From positions 1-64,000 of the forward strand of contig JAEPPZ010000010.1 in the NCBI GenBank assembly GCA_017640785.1: 64,000 nucleotides of DNA, written 5' to 3'. Positions within the stretch are counted from its first letter, which is position 1. Each line of letters begins with the position of its first letter. The notes under the pieces are model-generated. The model did no database searches. It was not told the origin of the DNA and saw only the letters and a program-made list of their open reading frames with translations. Below, one piece after another: positions 17,553-26,734 of the stretch. The stretch is from Balneola sp. GTDB lineage: Bacteria; Bacteroidota; Rhodothermia; Balneolales; Balneolaceae. The translations under genes and the position numbers were made by a program.

Positions 17553-18439
17553 ATAAAGGTCTTGTTTCAATAAGTACTCCCGTATATAACGGTCAGGATT
17601 TTCTGGACAGAAGCATCAAAAGTGTGCTTGCCCAGACTTACGAGAACTGGGAGTTGTTTTTGATTGATGATGGTTCTTCAGATAATTCAGTACAGATTAT
17701 AGAAAACTATCTGGAAGACAACAGGATTAAACTTCTTAGAAACGAATCAAATTCTGGGATTCCGACTACCAGAAACAAAGGAATTGAAAACTCAACTGGT
17801 GAGTTCATTGCACTTCTTGATCAGGACGATGAATGGCTCCCTCATAAATTAGAAAAACAGGTAAGCAGGTTTTTAGAGATCGATGATTCTTTTGGTCTCA
17901 TTTATTCAAATGTAGAAGTTCGAACCGATCAAGGGATACTATCGGATCAAAAAAAAGAAATCGAACCTGAGGCAAGTATACAAAGCAATCTTGAATTAAT
18001 GCTTAGCCGAAATTTGATAACCTCACCAACTGCAATGGTCAAAAGGAAGGCATTAGAAGAAGTAGGTTTGTTTGATGAATCAATTCGTTGGGGTGGAGAT
18101 GACTATGATCTGTGGATACGAATCGCCCATAAATATATGTTCGATTATATCGATGAAGTACTTTGTATCAGGCATGAACATCAGCAGAATTACAGTGCAG
18201 ACAAAAAGCGGATGATGCTCAAAACCATTGACTTAGGTGAAAAATATGTAAAGCAATTTGGACTGGAACCAAGTTTATCCAGAAAGCTTAAATCGAACCA
18301 CTACTATAGATATGGAATAGAGTCGCTGAAAAAGCTAAGGGTTTTATCAGGCTTGAGCTATGTGATTAAATCCCTGTTTATTTCTAAACAAGGATTTATT
18401 GAGTTGGGGAAGACACTCAGAAACAGATTCAGAAATTAA
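17549..18439 (+). CDS. Family 2 glycosyltransferase
   Basis: 296 residues of a GT-A transferase. The N-terminal half shows VSISTPVYNGQDFLDRSIKS, the nucleotide-binding DDGSSDNS, and an ALLDQDDEW DXD-type motif for metal binding near residue 90. The region WGGDDYDLWIRIA serves as the acceptor-site ED-type motif. The start is TTG at 17549, overlapping the flippase stop as TTGA. Ends 2 bases before the stop of the convergent exporter gene. Confidence 0.92.
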   Translation: MNKGLVSISTPVYNGQDFLDRSIKSVLAQTYENWELFLIDDGSSDNSVQIIENYLEDNRIKLLRNESNSGIPTTRNKGIENSTGEFIALLDQDDEWLPHKLEKQVSRFLEIDDSFGLIYSNVEVRTDQGILSDQKKEIEPEASIQSNLELMLSRNLITSPTAMVKRKALEEVGLFDESIRWGGDDYDLWIRIAHKYMFDYIDEVLCIRHEHQQNYSADKKRMMLKTIDLGEKYVKQFGLEPSLSRKLKSNHYYRYGIESLKKLRVLSGLSYVIKSLFISKQGFIELGKTLRNRFRN

Positions 18440-18441
18440 AA

Positions 18442-20154
18442 CTAGTTTCTTCTGAAATTCTCAATTGCTAAGTACGTAGTGATCAAGCCTGTAATGGTAG
18501 TAAGACCGGTCATGATCAACTGAGTTCGCTGATTTTTGAGTTGAGCTCTTTGAATTTCATAAGCCCTGCGAGCATTAAGCTCTTCAACAGGCTGCCGATC
18601 AACAAAGATCTTATCTCCGGAGCTTAGCTCTGTTTCTCCAACTTTAAACCAGGTCGCATTACCTGCTTTCAATATGAAGATCCGTTCTTTGTCAGCTGAA
18701 AGCGCAAACCCTCCGGCTTGTGTGATATACTCATTTACAGTTTTGGTGCCCGAGTATCCGAAATATCCCGGATTGTTGACCTGACCAAATACAAAGATGG
18801 TTTGGTCGTCCTTAGGAATATAAAGTCGGTCTCCGTCAAAGATCCTTAATCCTTGCAGCTGTGAATTGTCAGTTAGGTCAATGAAAACCTGATTTTGAGA
18901 AAGTTTAGTTTCTGCATCCAAATACTCGAGTCCCTGAAGGTATTGATCAGAAGTTCTTTTCATCAAATCGGCATTGAACTGATTTGGAATTTCATTTTTA
19001 CGTCCACCACTTCGTACTAAGTATGCTGCGGCCGGCAATGCGTCAGGGGATAAACCACCAGCCGTTTGCAATAACTCGAGCGCTGTTGTTGCTCCGCTTT
19101 CAATAGGGAAATTACCGGGAATATTTACTTCACCATAAACCCATGCCGAAGCTGATTTATCAAATTCATCTCCAAATGGAGCAATAACCCTATCGTTTGG
19201 GAGCAGTTGAAAAGAATCCCAGTTATCGGGCTCAACAACGATTTGTTCAATTCCCGTGACGCCTCTTCTATAAATATAAAGTTTAGAGGTATCAGCAACT
19301 TCTTCAAAGCCACCACCAAGTTCCAGTATAAGAGCTGGAGTGTCTCCTTTTTTATACTCGAATTCAAAGTCTGCTTTTACCGCTCCGGAAATACTAACCT
19401 TTGGAGTTTCACGATTGGTTGGAGTAACACTGATCAAGTCGCCGTCCTTAACAAAAGGATTGCTCGACAGATCACCGGTCCGGAAATATTCTATAAGATC
19501 TGCTTCGGATTTAGTTCCATCAGCATGAAAGATCTGGATGGACCTGAAGGAGTAATTTCCATTTTTGAGAAAATCACTTGAATTAGGAATAGAGTTTGAT
19601 AAATCTCTGCTGCCTGAAGTTAAGGATGAAAATATAGCCTGATCTATTCTTGACTGTGGTAAAGTCAGGTATTTTCCCGGGTAAGGAACACCTCCGGTAA
19701 CATGAAAAATTATTGGTCGAGGACTGTCAATGGAAATCCTGACAGAAGTACTGCTTATAGAACTTTCGCCTGCAGTTTTAATTTTCTCTTCAGCTTCAGG
19801 AATAGTAAGAGAAGCAACTGAAACAGCTCCAATAGATGGTAAGATCACATCGCCTTGAGAATTCACGAGAACACCGCGAACCATTATTTTTTGGGTACCC
19901 TCGATTTCAATAGAGATTAGGTCGTTTGAGCCTAATACATAGCTTTCACGGTCAATGGTACCTTCAAGAGGTTTAATTCTGGAAGCTAATTGTGCACCTA
20001 ACGGATCTTGAAAATAAATTCCCTGCAATGCTTTAGTAAGGTCGAAATTGAAAGCATCCTCATTTTGCCCGTTTCTTTGAGCAGAAAGTAAAGAAGGAAT
20101 AAGAAGAAAAAATAAAACGCCGAGAAATTGAGTGTAAAAGCGATGCTTGAACAT
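18442..20154 (-). CDS. Wza-like polysaccharide export protein with SLBB domains
   Basis: 570 residues. A signal peptide (about 1-25) is followed by the polysaccharide-export domain (about 75-165; SYVLGSNDLISIEIEGTQ and GDVILPSIG), then at least three SLBB-type repeats (for example VSISGAVKADFEFEYKKGD, VYGEVNIPGNFPIESGATT, VFGQVNNPGYFGYSGTKT). A C-terminal hydrophobic helix (LIMTGLTTITGLITTYLAI) could be the outer-membrane helix of Wza-type channels. It would export the glycan made by the neighbouring genes. It is transcribed against them, so it is regulated separately. The signal peptide lacks a clear lipobox. Confidence 0.9.
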   Translation of the reverse strand: MFKHRFYTQFLGVLFFLLIPSLLSAQRNGQNEDAFNFDLTKALQGIYFQDPLGAQLASRIKPLEGTIDRESYVLGSNDLISIEIEGTQKIMVRGVLVNSQGDVILPSIGAVSVASLTIPEAEEKIKTAGESSISSTSVRISIDSPRPIIFHVTGGVPYPGKYLTLPQSRIDQAIFSSLTSGSRDLSNSIPNSSDFLKNGNYSFRSIQIFHADGTKSEADLIEYFRTGDLSSNPFVKDGDLISVTPTNRETPKVSISGAVKADFEFEYKKGDTPALILELGGGFEEVADTSKLYIYRRGVTGIEQIVVEPDNWDSFQLLPNDRVIAPFGDEFDKSASAWVYGEVNIPGNFPIESGATTALELLQTAGGLSPDALPAAAYLVRSGGRKNEIPNQFNADLMKRTSDQYLQGLEYLDAETKLSQNQVFIDLTDNSQLQGLRIFDGDRLYIPKDDQTIFVFGQVNNPGYFGYSGTKTVNEYITQAGGFALSADKERIFILKAGNATWFKVGETELSSGDKIFVDRQPVEELNARRAYEIQRAQLKNQRTQLIMTGLTTITGLITTYLAIENFRRN

Positions 20155-20161
20155 AAAGTAT

Positions 20162-21097
20162 TTAATTAATTTTACCCCTGTATAAAGATACAGGGAGTCT
20201 TGCCATTACGATGCCCGCAATAACGGAAAGAGCACCAATATATTGAAATAGGGTGAGTACTTCATCCAAAATAATCACTCCAAAAACCAATCCCAGAACC
20301 GGCACCAGATTTTGATAGGTCGCAGTGCGAACGGCTCCTATTTTTACAATGCCATTATTCCATATTAAGTAGGCAATTCCAACAGAAAGCGTACCTGAAT
20401 ATAATACACCTCCATATGCTTGTGGAGAAATAGAACTCCAATCTATTTGAACCAGTGATGGGAGTCCGATCAATGAAAGACAAATAAATCCAATAAGCGC
20501 CATAAATGCAGAAAACTGAGTGGAATTATAGAACTTCAGATACTTTCGGGATAGTATAGTGTAAACAGCCCAGACGATTGCAGAAATAATAGTGATGATA
20601 TCGCCCAAAAAAGTCTCAGATTGAAATGAGATCTCATTATTTCCACCAGCAACGATCAGAGCCACTCCTGAAAAAGCGAAGAGCACCCCAATAGATTTTA
20701 CAATTGTAAGTTTTTCATCCGTAAAGAACTGAGAAAGTAAAGCCACCCAAATTGGAATGGTACCCAGCATTACCGAGGCATTAGCTGCTTTGGTCAGGTT
20801 TATTCCGACTATAAATAACATTTGATAAAGGAGGTTTCCGATAAGACCGATACCTACCAAAGCCCAGAAGTGTTCTTTTTTTACTTTGAGGGAAAAACCC
20901 TTTCTTTTGGCGGCATAATAGAGCAATGCAAAGGCAAGGAAAAAGCGGATCGCATTAAAGCTGTATGGGTCAAATTCATTAAGCGCTATTTTTACAACGC
21001 TGAAATTTAAAGCCCAAATTACAGCAACACCAATAAGAGTTAGATCTGTAAGATATTTTTTTATCAATCGGGTAAAATTATGAGGCTGAAAATACAA
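20162..21097 (-). CDS. EamA-family (DMT) transporter
   Basis: About 311 residues with ten membrane segments in two EamA repeats (about 15-145 and 165-300), the drug/metabolite transporter fold usually exporting amino acids or small metabolites. No ATG is available near the beginning: TTG at 21097 gives the longest form, and TTG at 21067 would also keep the first helix. The substrate is unknown. It lies 7 bases upstream of the exporter gene on the same strand, so the two may be co-transcribed. Confidence 0.85.
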   Translation of the reverse strand: MYFQPHNFTRLIKKYLTDLTLIGVAVIWALNFSVVKIALNEFDPYSFNAIRFFLAFALLYYAAKRKGFSLKVKKEHFWALVGIGLIGNLLYQMLFIVGINLTKAANASVMLGTIPIWVALLSQFFTDEKLTIVKSIGVLFAFSGVALIVAGGNNEISFQSETFLGDIITIISAIVWAVYTILSRKYLKFYNSTQFSAFMALIGFICLSLIGLPSLVQIDWSSISPQAYGGVLYSGTLSVGIAYLIWNNGIVKIGAVRTATYQNLVPVLGLVFGVIILDEVLTLFQYIGALSVIAGIVMARLPVSLYRGKIN

Positions 21098-21139
21098 TAA
21101 TCAGCCTTCTGAAACGATCGCAAAAAGGTCCTGAAACAA

Positions 21140-22942
21140 TTATGCTTTTGCAGGTGTTGTTTCTTCCCCTTTCCCAAGCGTTTTATTGATATAAAGTTGC
21201 TGTACAATCGATAACACATTGAAGATCAGATAGTACAAACTTAAACCCGAAGCAAAACTGTTGAAAATGAATAACAACATAACGGGGAAAATGTACTGCA
21301 ATACCTTCATTTGCTGAGCCATAGGATTGCTTCCGCCTCCTCCGCTCATTCCTCCGGTTAGCTTGCTCTGAAATACCATTGCTAACGACATCAATAATAC
21401 AAAACCACCAATTGCATCACCTAAAAACGGAATAGAAAAAGGCAGATTTATAATATAATCCGGGGCTGAAAGGTCACTTGCCCATAAGAATTCTTCCTGA
21501 CGAAGCAGAATAGAATTTTGGAAAAATCTCCAAAGTGTGATCAGGATCGGGAATTGAAGAAGGTTAGGCAAACATCCACCCAGAGGGTTTACTTTATTCT
21601 TCTTATAAAGCTTCATGGTTTCCTGCTGCTGCTTCTGCGGATTATCTTTGTACTTGTCCTGCAGTTCTTTGAGTTGAGGCTGAAGCTCTCTCATTGCGGC
21701 CATACTCTTATAACTCTTAAAGGTAAGAGGGGAGAGAACCAGTTTTACAGCAGCTGCAAATATAATTACCAGTACACCATAGTTACTGATGAATCCACTA
21801 AAGAATGTGAAAAAAGGAATTACGATAAAACGAACAAAGGGATCTGAAAACCAGCGAAGCCAATTATATCCAACTTCAACCATGTCATAAGCATGCTCAT
21901 CTACTTGTTTGATCTCATAGTACTTCAACGGACCAACAAAGAGCTTATAAGAAAGAGCTCCATCACTTGGAATGGAAGAGGTGATTGAAGCGGTGTACTT
22001 ATGCTTTGTTAAAGGATCGTCGTTTTCACCGGTAACTTCACCTGTCAAATAAGCACTTTCTGTTTGATGTAGTGGCTTAATGAATTGAGTAAAGAATTTT
22101 GTTCTGGTAGCCGACCAATCAATATTTCCGTTAAAAGTCTCTTCCTTGCGTCCCGGCTCATCAACTTTAAACTTTTCCAGTTCTTCACCAAGATAAACAT
22201 AAGCAGCCGCATCTATGCCTTCCTGCTTTTTATCTTTTTCAGAAACATTCAGCTTTGATGTCCAGCCGAAATCTACAGCTCTTCCAATAATGTAATCACT
22301 GACACCAATGAATTGAACATCGAAGTCGATTTCATAAGTATCTGCCAAGAAAGTATAGGTGTAAACTATCTGGCGACCATCTTTGAGCTGAAGAGCATAT
22401 TTGAGTTCTCGTGTATCACCTTCATTAAGTGTGAGAGAAGAACCGGTTGTGATTTGACTGAATAAAAGGTTCTGAGTATCTACGTTCAGGTTTTCTGTAG
22501 TCAAAAACCCAAAGTTATATGCAGATTTTGTTGAGTCAGAGATCAGCTGGAAAGGAACTCCGCTCCATGAATTATATTCTGAAAACGTAAAAGAAACAGG
22601 TCCGGCTCCCTTATTTGAGAAAACCGCTGTGTAAAGTGGAGTGGTAACCACAAATTCAGATCTTTCTGTAGCCTCACTGCTGGCAAATATACCGGATTGG
22701 GGTACATTTGCTTCTTGTTGATCAGTAGCTTGCTCTCTGATAGTTGGCTGAGATGGAGTTTGATCAGTTACGGAAGACGTAAATTCTTCATTTTCCGCAG
22801 ATTCGATTTGAGCTAAACTGTCTTGTCTGGCCCTTTCCGCAATCTGTGCTGCTCGTTCTTCTTCGCTAGGCATGCTTACAACAAACCAAGCCACCATTAT
22901 TAAAAAAATCAGTCCAAGTCCGGTTGCGGTGTTTTTATCCAA
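21140..22942 (-). CDS. yidC: Membrane protein insertase YidC
   Basis: Inserts inner-membrane proteins alone or with SecYEG. The 600 residues show an N-terminal membrane anchor (about 6-24), a large periplasmic beta domain (about 90-360) and the conserved five-helix Oxa1 core from about 375, with SPLTFKSYKSMAAMRELQP in the cytoplasmic coiled coil and NPLGGCLPNLLQFPILITLW in the hydrophobic groove region. Gram-negative length. Follows rnpA and rpmH in the classical order with a 12-base gap. Confidence 0.97.
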   Translation of the reverse strand: MDKNTATGLGLIFLIMVAWFVVSMPSEEERAAQIAERARQDSLAQIESAENEEFTSSVTDQTPSQPTIREQATDQQEANVPQSGIFASSEATERSEFVVTTPLYTAVFSNKGAGPVSFTFSEYNSWSGVPFQLISDSTKSAYNFGFLTTENLNVDTQNLLFSQITTGSSLTLNEGDTRELKYALQLKDGRQIVYTYTFLADTYEIDFDVQFIGVSDYIIGRAVDFGWTSKLNVSEKDKKQEGIDAAAYVYLGEELEKFKVDEPGRKEETFNGNIDWSATRTKFFTQFIKPLHQTESAYLTGEVTGENDDPLTKHKYTASITSSIPSDGALSYKLFVGPLKYYEIKQVDEHAYDMVEVGYNWLRWFSDPFVRFIVIPFFTFFSGFISNYGVLVIIFAAAVKLVLSPLTFKSYKSMAAMRELQPQLKELQDKYKDNPQKQQQETMKLYKKNKVNPLGGCLPNLLQFPILITLWRFFQNSILLRQEEFLWASDLSAPDYIINLPFSIPFLGDAIGGFVLLMSLAMVFQSKLTGGMSGGGGSNPMAQQMKVLQYIFPVMLLFIFNSFASGLSLYYLIFNVLSIVQQLYINKTLGKGEETTPAKA

Positions 22943-22954
22943 AAGTCTGCGGTT

Positions 22955-23386
22955 TTAAATAGTTTGATTTGTAGAAAGCAGTCGGTTACGGAGTTCATCC
23001 AGCATAGTTACCACATGAGTTTGAACTTCTGCAAATCTGAGGTTTGTAGTGCGCGCAATGAGTACACAGTGAAGACCAATTCCCTGCTCCTGTACGGCCT
23101 GGATGATCTCATGCTGATTCAGACGAAATGATTCTCTCATAACTCGTTTAGCATTATTTCTTTGTACAGCATTGCCTGTTTTTTTGGGTGAGATAAATCC
23201 GATTTTAAAATCCCACTCAGAAGTATTAAACGTAGTGTAGCGAAGATTCACCGATGGTGATTTAATGAGCGCCGTTCCAGAAAATAAATTCTGGAAGTTT
23301 CGCTTACCACGTAAGATTCGAGATTTAGGTAAGGTAAATCTACGAGGTGGAGCAACAGTTATGTTACTTTGCTCCTTTTCGCTCAT
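22955..23386 (-). CDS. rnpA: Ribonuclease P protein component
   Basis: The protein subunit of RNase P, which matures tRNA 5' ends. With ATG at 23386 it has 143 residues; GTG codons at 23389 and 23395 are alternatives. The family core [20 protein letters not shown] (RNR motif) is present near 74-94. A 20-residue N-terminal extension precedes the usual start at [11 protein letters not shown]. Its start lies inside the rpmH reading frame, so the two genes overlap by 23 bases. Confidence 0.93.
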   Translation of the reverse strand: MSEKEQSNITVAPPRRFTLPKSRILRGKRNFQNLFSGTALIKSPSVNLRYTTFNTSEWDFKIGFISPKKTGNAVQRNNAKRVMRESFRLNQHEIIQAVQEQGIGLHCVLIARTTNLRFAEVQTHVVTMLDELRNRLLSTNQTI

Positions 23387-23522
23387 CACTAACACTCAGC
23401 TTGTGGCGACCTTTAGCTCGTCGACCTGCAATTACTTTGCGTCCGTTTTTTGTAGACATACGCTCTCTAAAGCCATGCTTATTCTTGCGTTTTCTATTAC
23501 TTGGTTGAAATGTACGTTTCAT
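23364..23522 (-). CDS. rpmH: 50S ribosomal protein L34
   Basis: A 52-residue basic protein, [20 protein letters not shown] at the start and [20 protein letters not shown] near the end, an unmistakable L34. It has a short extra tail (VSDERKGAK) after the usual KLS ending. That tail is encoded in the overlap with the beginning of rnpA, read in another frame. The order rpmH-rnpA-yidC is classical; dnaA is not upstream here. Confidence 0.97.
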   Translation of the reverse strand: MKRTFQPSNRKRKNKHGFRERMSTKNGRKVIAGRRAKGRHKLSVSDERKGAK

Positions 23523-23626
23523 TGGATTTTGGATGTTTTTGCGTTCAATTCGTATCCGAAAAAGGCTTTAAATATAAGGATTATATCCGAAAATCTTAAC
23601 TATATTTTGAATATTATTTTAAACGC

Positions 23627-24820
23627 CTACTCTTCCTGAACAGGGAAATTTAACTCTACTTTTGTGCCCTCATTTATGGCAGATGAGATCAAGAAATTTC
23701 CACCTTTTTGGTCTAATAAACGAAGTGCTTCCACTAACCCAATTCCAAATCCTTGTATACCCGAGTCCGTTTTCTGGGATTGTACATACTCGAGTTTATG
23801 CAGAGCTTCCAGCTTTTCTTTTGGAATTCCTGTACCATTATCCTCAACGATAACTTTAATGAAATTATCGTCCTTTACTTTAGCCTTACCAAAAGATATT
23901 TCAATAGAGTCTCCTACAGGCGAGAATTTTATAGCATTAGATACTACGTTTCCGATAATGTTAATGATCTGATTAGATGCCATTGTATTTATCGAGCAGC
24001 TCTCATTGCATTTATTATTAAAAAGCAGATCTATTTCCTTTAAGGTACTTTGCATGGAATAAAGAGCGCTTACCCTGTCAATGATTGTTGATACTAAAGT
24101 AGGAACCTGATTTTCATTCTTGTCTATTTCAGACTGAAGGCTTCTTTCCGCATATTCCAACAGATTTTTAGCGGATTTTTTGATCATGCCAATATTTCTC
24201 AGAGTTTTCTTATCCTCAATTTCTGTTTCCAAAAGGCTGGAAAACCCAATAATTCCTGAGAGTGGACCTCTTATGTCATGGTGGGTTTTAGTGATCAGCT
24301 TTTCTTGTTTGGCGAGTTTCTCTGATTGAATATTCGATCTCTTTTTCAGGATCAGATAATCAGCTACCTGTTGATTGACTAATTTTAAGCTATGTATTTG
24401 TTGATCGGTTAGATCAAGAGTTTCCGTATGCAGCAAGCAAGAAGAACCGATAAAAACACCTTTTTCATCTTTAAAGGGAAAACCTAAGTAGTATTTAAGA
24501 TGAGGTGATCCCGTTACAAGTGGATGAACCTGAAATTGATCGTCTTCCCGAAAATCCTCAATTTCATACATTTCTTCATTATTGATGGTGAGATAACAAA
24601 TGGATTCTTCTACCGGAATGTGTTCGAATTCCATTCCGCATTCTGCAACCGTCCACTGATTTTCATCATCGATCAAATTGATCTGAGAGTACAATGCTCC
24701 TGAAATGTGGCAGATCAATTCAGAAAACCTTGCCAATACCTGATCCTTTTCATTATAGTCCAGAGAAAGCTCAAGAAGCGAAGAAGCCCGGTTCTTACCC
24801 GAAATAATAGATGTATCCAT
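23627..24820 (-). CDS. GAF-domain sensor histidine kinase
   Basis: 397 residues without membrane segments, so a soluble kinase. A GAF domain (about 20-155) is followed by a HisKA dimerisation domain with the phospho-acceptor His181 in HHDIRGPLSG, and a HATPase domain with N box (NVVSNAIKFSP), G1 (VEDNGTGIP) and G2 (GFGIGLVEAL). It would sense a small ligand or redox/light signal by GAF, then phosphorylate a response regulator. No response regulator gene is adjacent. Orphan kinase of unknown pathway. Confidence 0.92.
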   Translation of the reverse strand: MDTSIISGKNRASSLLELSLDYNEKDQVLARFSELICHISGALYSQINLIDDENQWTVAECGMEFEHIPVEESICYLTINNEEMYEIEDFREDDQFQVHPLVTGSPHLKYYLGFPFKDEKGVFIGSSCLLHTETLDLTDQQIHSLKLVNQQVADYLILKKRSNIQSEKLAKQEKLITKTHHDIRGPLSGIIGFSSLLETEIEDKKTLRNIGMIKKSAKNLLEYAERSLQSEIDKNENQVPTLVSTIIDRVSALYSMQSTLKEIDLLFNNKCNESCSINTMASNQIINIIGNVVSNAIKFSPVGDSIEISFGKAKVKDDNFIKVIVEDNGTGIPKEKLEALHKLEYVQSQKTDSGIQGFGIGLVEALRLLDQKGGNFLISSAINEGTKVELNFPVQEE

Positions 24821-25111
24821 AGTAATTTATCTTAATTTGCCCATAATAGAGATTTAAACATCGCATACACAATATTTATCTCATGTAAAACCAAGTTACG
24901 TATTGTATGCCGTTTGGGATTGGTTCAAATAAAGGCGACCTTAAGGAAGCAAGTTAAAGGTCAGGTATCGGCATTTCTTAGTAGTTAGTACAGTATTTGT
25001 TTTCCCTTCTCTAGTTTGTAAACACAATTTTTAATTTTCACAGCCGAAAAAGATAACAATTCACTTTTGTGAATATGATCTGTACATGTGAGCAATATTT
25101 ATATTTTTATA

Positions 25112-25321
25112 ATGGAATACGGTAAAGTAAAATGGTTCGATGCAGAAAAAGGATTTGGATTCATCGCACCTGAAAATGGAAGCAAAGATGTTTTCATGCA
25201 CAGAAACAACATCGAGAACCTTGGATTTAACGAAGGTATCAAAGATGGAGAATCTGTAGAATTTAAAATTGAAGAAACGGATAAAGGACTCAGCGCAGTT
25301 GATGTGTATGTTCTTGAATGA
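25112..25321 (+). CDS. Cold-shock domain protein (CspA family)
   Basis: A 69-residue single cold-shock domain. The RNP1 motif KGFGFIAPE and RNP2-like DVFMHRNNI bind single-stranded nucleic acids. ATG 25112 gives the normal start MEYGKVKWFDAEKGFGFI; an in-frame upstream extension to 25088 is unlikely. A long non-coding leader (about 290 bases from the kinase start) precedes it, as is common for cold-shock mRNAs that are controlled by 5' UTR structure. I see no specific motif that proves this. A strong terminator follows. Confidence 0.95.
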   Translation: MEYGKVKWFDAEKGFGFIAPENGSKDVFMHRNNIENLGFNEGIKDGESVEFKIEETDKGLSAVDVYVLE

Positions 25322-25341
25322 TCGTTAATTCAATGATTTTC

Positions 25342-25376
25342 AAAAGCCCGGTTTCGAAAGAAGTCGGGCTTTTTTT
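25342..25376 (+). terminator. Rho-independent terminator after the cold-shock gene
   Basis: AAAAGCCCG (25342-25350) pairs with CGGGCTTTT (25365-25373), loop of 14 bases, followed by a T-run to 25376. Confidence 0.92.
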
Positions 25377-25419
25377 GTGGGAAAATCACTTAGTACACCA
25401 TGTATATTACTAAGATAAG

Positions 25420-25536
25420 ATGTACAAACAGATTCAAAGGGTTGCTTTTTATACTAGGCAGTTAGGTATAAATCCCAAAATCAAGATCCCGTTGTTTTTG
25501 AAAGAGGCAGGGATTTTGTTTGTTAAAGATCTGTAA
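25420..25536 (+). CDS. Possible small ORF, 38 codons, otherwise empty gap
   Basis: In the 318-base gap between the cold-shock and Fic genes, ATG 25420 to TAA 25536 encodes 38 residues (begins MYKQIQRVAFYTRQLGINPK, ends ILFVKDL). It looks like a short basic, hydrophobic peptide or a remnant of a larger enzyme. No domain recognised and no SD. It may well be a chance ORF; nothing else is visible in this gap. Confidence 0.25.
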   Translation: MYKQIQRVAFYTRQLGINPKIKIPLFLKEAGILFVKDL

Positions 25537-25639
25537 AGTTTCGAAACAATTCTTTGATTATCGTAACAAACATGTAAAGAAATTCCATATTTTTTTACAT
25601 ATTGTCATTTATAAATAAACATATAGCGAAATTTTTTAT

Positions 25640-26719
25640 ATGAGTGATGAGCCAAAAGAGTGGAAATGGAAGCCTTTGCCTCCGGAAATTGCACTAGAAA
25701 CTAAAGAAGTATTGAAAAAAGCACTCGAAGCTCAACAATTTCTATCAGAGCTAAAAGGGATATCGCAAACTATACCAAATCAGGAAATATTACTTAATAC
25801 TTTACCTCTGCAAGAAGCTAAAGATTCTTCTGAAATAGAAAATATAGTAACTACAAACGATGCCCTATATAAGGCTAATTTATCAAGCTTAGATTCCCTC
25901 GACAAATCTACAAAAGAGGTAAAAAGGTATACAATAGCATTAAGTATTGGGCTGGCTCGAATTAGAAGAGATGGTATAATTTCAGTTCGTCACATCAAAA
26001 AGATTCAAGAATTATTAGAAGATAATGATGCTGGCATAAGAAAAATACCGGGTACTAAGCTTTCAAACCCGACAACGGGCAAAGTTGTTTTTGTTCCTCC
26101 ACAATCTAAGCAGATGATAGATAAAGCACTGAAAAATTTGGAACTCTATTTAAATGATGATGAACTATCGCCGGCTCATCCTCTGGTAAAAATGGCAGTG
26201 ATGCATGTTCAGTTTGAAAGCATCCATCCGTTTTATGATGGGAATGGAAGGACCGGACGAATTCTGAACATACTTTATTTGGTTCATAAAAAACTACTGG
26301 ATATTCCAGTTCTCTATTTAAGTAGGTATATCGTAAGGAATAAATCAGATTATTACAGGCTTCTTCAACGTGTTCGAACACATAATGATTGGCATGCTTG
26401 GATTATATATATGCTAGAAGGTGTAGCAGAAACATCTAAAGATACAATTAGAGTAATAACCGGAATAAGAAACATTATGCTTCAGTATAAACATGATATT
26501 AGAGAAGAATTCAGTTTTTATAGTCAAGATCTGATCAATCATTTGTTTAAACATCCTTACACACGAATTGAACATTTAATGAAAGATCTGAAAATAAGTA
26601 GACCAACAGCTACAAAATATTTAGATGAGCTATCTAAAAAGAAATATTTAGTCAAAATTAAGCAAGGGAGAGATAATTATTATGTAAATGAAGACTTATT
26701 AAACCTATTAATGAATTAA
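25640..26719 (+). CDS. Fic-domain protein (AMP-transferase type) with N-terminal self-inhibition motif and C-terminal winged helix
   Basis: 359 residues. The Fic catalytic motif HPFYDGNGRTGR (196-207) is complete, so AMP or another nucleotide phosphate transfer to a hydroxyl of a target protein is likely. SSEIEN at 63-68 fits the inhibitory consensus (S/T)xxxE(G/N), placing it in the class with an N-terminal inhibitory helix. The C-terminus (about 290-359) resembles a winged-helix domain (TRIEHLMKDLKISRPTATKYLDEL), suggesting self-regulation or DNA binding. No antitoxin gene is adjacent, consistent with built-in inhibition. The target is unknown. Confidence 0.93.
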   Translation: MSDEPKEWKWKPLPPEIALETKEVLKKALEAQQFLSELKGISQTIPNQEILLNTLPLQEAKDSSEIENIVTTNDALYKANLSSLDSLDKSTKEVKRYTIALSIGLARIRRDGIISVRHIKKIQELLEDNDAGIRKIPGTKLSNPTTGKVVFVPPQSKQMIDKALKNLELYLNDDELSPAHPLVKMAVMHVQFESIHPFYDGNGRTGRILNILYLVHKKLLDIPVLYLSRYIVRNKSDYYRLLQRVRTHNDWHAWIIYMLEGVAETSKDTIRVITGIRNIMLQYKHDIREEFSFYSQDLINHLFKHPYTRIEHLMKDLKISRPTATKYLDELSKKKYLVKIKQGRDNYYVNEDLLNLLMN

Positions 26720-26734
26720 TTATAAGCCTTTCAG

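Noticed and set aside
25640-26719. Fic toxin-antitoxin pair
   Set aside because: There is no adjacent FicA-like antitoxin gene; the inhibitory motif is in the same chain, so it is not a two-gene toxin-antitoxin system.
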